From Citreicoccus inhibens (GTDB lineage: Bacteria; Myxococcota; Myxococcia; Myxococcales; Myxococcaceae), in contig NZ_JAHNZT010000014.1 of NCBI RefSeq assembly GCF_019039035.1, forward strand, positions 62,001-126,000: a stretch of DNA of 64,000 bases, given 5' to 3'. Below the pieces are notes generated by a model. It was not told where the DNA came from. It did not search any database and worked only from the letters and a program-made list of their open reading frames with translations. Each line of letters starts with the position of its first letter. The stretch's first letter is position 1. The position numbers were made by a program, and so were the translations under genes. This document shows, one piece after another, positions 62,880-64,000 of the stretch.

Positions 62880-63737
62880 ATGGATAAACGACACCCAAAC
62901 CACCCGGGGGAGATGGGGACGGATGCCGCGCTGGCCGAGCAGGCCCGGACTCCCGACGAGATCAACGCCCGGGCCGAGGCGGTCGGGCTGCTGCTCGATG
63001 CCGGGGTGCCGTTCGTGGTGGGCGGCGCGTATGCCTATGCCACCTATACCGGCATCTACCGGGACACGAAGGATCTGGACCTCTTTCCTCGCAAGGTGGA
63101 CGCGGAGCGCGCGCTGTCCATCCTGGAGAAGGACGGCTGGCGCACCGAACGCACGGACGAGGTCTGGCTCTACAAGGCCTTCAAGGGCGAGTACTTCGTC
63201 GACTTCATCTTCTCGTCCGGGAACGGCGTGGCCGTGGTGGACGACGCGTGGTTCGCGCACGCGCGCGTGGCTCGCGTCTTCGGGCATGACTGTCTGGTGG
63301 CGCCCGCCGAGGAGATGATCTGGTCCAAGGCCTTCGTCAACGAGCGCGAGCGCTATGACGGCGCGGACGTCAATCACCTGCTGCTCAAGGCCGGCCCGAC
63401 GCTGGACTGGGAGCGGCTGCTGCGGCGCTTCGATCGATACTGGGAGGTGCTGCTCAGTCACCTGATGATGTTCCGGTTCGCGTACCCCTCCGAGCGCGAC
63501 ATCATTCCGGATTGGGTGATGGCGGAGCTGGTGGGGCGCACGCTCCAGTCCATCCGAGATGGAGGCTGGGACGACAAGCTGTGCCGAGGCAACCTCGTGT
63601 CGCGGGTGAACTACCACGTGGACATCCACCACTGGGGCTTCCGCGACGGCCGGGCCTGGGACGAGAACGAACGAGAACTGGGGGACGAGCGTGGCGCGAG
63701 ACCCGAACTCGAGAATTCGGCTGGCAGCGGTCGGTGA
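62880..63737 (+). CDS. Nucleotidyltransferase-fold protein
   Basis: 285 residues. Residues about 40-75 read VPFVVGGAYAYATYTGIYRD and TKDLDLFPRK: a GG turn followed by DLD, the minimal nucleotidyltransferase signature. A third acidic position may be in YFVDFIFSS. The C-terminal half is helical with YEVLLSHLMMFRFAYPSERD-like character. It may be a transferase or an inactive relative. The ATG at 62880 has no strong ribosome site. It overlaps the next gene by 47 nt. Confidence 0.82.
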   Translation: MDKRHPNHPGEMGTDAALAEQARTPDEINARAEAVGLLLDAGVPFVVGGAYAYATYTGIYRDTKDLDLFPRKVDAERALSILEKDGWRTERTDEVWLYKAFKGEYFVDFIFSSGNGVAVVDDAWFAHARVARVFGHDCLVAPAEEMIWSKAFVNERERYDGADVNHLLLKAGPTLDWERLLRRFDRYWEVLLSHLMMFRFAYPSERDIIPDWVMAELVGRTLQSIRDGGWDDKLCRGNLVSRVNYHVDIHHWGFRDGRAWDENERELGDERGARPELENSAGSGR

Positions 63738-64000
63738 CCTGCATTGTCGCGAGGACCACCACGGGCGCTTCCGGCTGCTCGTCAAGCAGGTGAACGCCGC
63801 CGCGGATCTCCTGCTGCTGTGCGGCGACCTCACCGACCGCGGGATGCTCGAAGAGGGGCTCGTGCTGGCCGAGGAGCTGTCCGCGTTGCGCGTCCCGTGC
63901 GCCGCGGTGCTCGGCAATCATGACTACGAGCACGGCCAGGTGAAGGAGATCTGCGGCGAGCTGGCCAAGGTGGGCGTGCACGTCCTGGATGGTGACCACT
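63691..64000 (+). CDS. Calcineurin-like metallophosphoesterase, N-terminal part
   Basis: The frame opens at GTG 63691 (GGGGGA upstream) and runs off the window end, so 103 residues are seen. It reads MARDPNSRIRLAAVGDLHCR and has the metal motifs GDLH, GDLTDRG and GNHDYE in order, at the spacing of calcineurin-like phosphoesterases. It overlaps the nucleotidyltransferase-fold gene by 47 nt in another frame, indicating tight coupling. A later start is possible. Confidence 0.85.
   Translation, partial: MARDPNSRIRLAAVGDLHCREDHHGRFRLLVKQVNAAADLLLLCGDLTDRGMLEEGLVLAEELSALRVPCAAVLGNHDYEHGQVKEICGELAKVGVHVLDGDH

Overview
The window is very GC-rich and gene-dense, with many lipoproteins carrying Gly/Asp/Ala-rich or Pro-rich linkers, ECF sigma factors, FHA and TPR proteins, and a groESL operon under CIRCE control. 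Together these suggest a myxobacterium, most likely a Myxococcaceae member (Myxococcus/Corallococcus-like). The assignment rests on gene style and content, not on a marker-gene search. No insertion sequence, prophage or CRISPR array was seen.

Layout. 1-8863: a partial gene, a TPR protein, an ScfR/RamB-type regulator with a palindromic operator, an SDR/MarR divergent pair, and a fatty-acid island (fabF against a PaaI-like thioesterase and a TetR regulator) with two operator-like elements between them, then a DUF1015 protein. 8889-12968: an HExxH lipoprotein, then YceI, a Cys-rich lipoprotein precursor, a DUF692/MNIO enzyme and its DUF2063 partner, which together look like a bufferin/HvfABC metallophore RiPP cluster. 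13021-21676: a PI-PLC-like secreted protein, then a minus-strand operon of ECF sigma, zinc-finger anti-sigma, caspase-beta-barrel protein and two lipoproteins. 21805-28059: serC, a chalcone-isomerase-fold protein, an M13 peptidase, a GlsB/YeaQ-type membrane protein, a radical SAM protein and a dockerin-like secreted protein. 28146-28411: tRNA-Gly(CCC) with promoter, terminator and a decayed tRNA copy downstream. 28710-33514: cell-surface lipoproteins and a zinc-ribbon protein. 33638-45291: prfA-prmC-murA, a 40-residue very basic protein, a CapA-like lipoprotein, a TPR protein, a CNNM/CorC protein and smc. 45429-50039: lipoproteins, an FHA/AAA+ regulator lacking the sigma-54 contact motif, and a glutaredoxin. 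50210-54598: groESL with sigma-70-like promoter and CIRCE, a second CIRCE-like element facing two unknown genes, a Nudix hydrolase and rpoZ. 54712-57726: pgm and ampG. 57789-62672: a second ECF sigma/anti-sigma/caspase-beta-barrel operon with two related lipoproteins. 62880-64000: a nucleotidyltransferase-fold protein and the start of a metallophosphoesterase.

The most striking feature is that the same envelope module occurs twice, about 40 kb apart: ECF sigma factor, membrane anti-sigma with an extracytoplasmic DUF4384-like domain, and an exported protein joining a caspase domain (with intact His/Cys dyad and an EF-hand loop) to a C-terminal outer-membrane-barrel-like domain, plus lipoproteins. 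Genes in both copies overlap or nearly touch, so co-expression is expected. I infer an envelope-stress or calcium-gated proteolytic system; its function is not shown by the sequence. The second notable system is the MNIO cluster, whose predicted precursor carries a lipobox and would be membrane-anchored.
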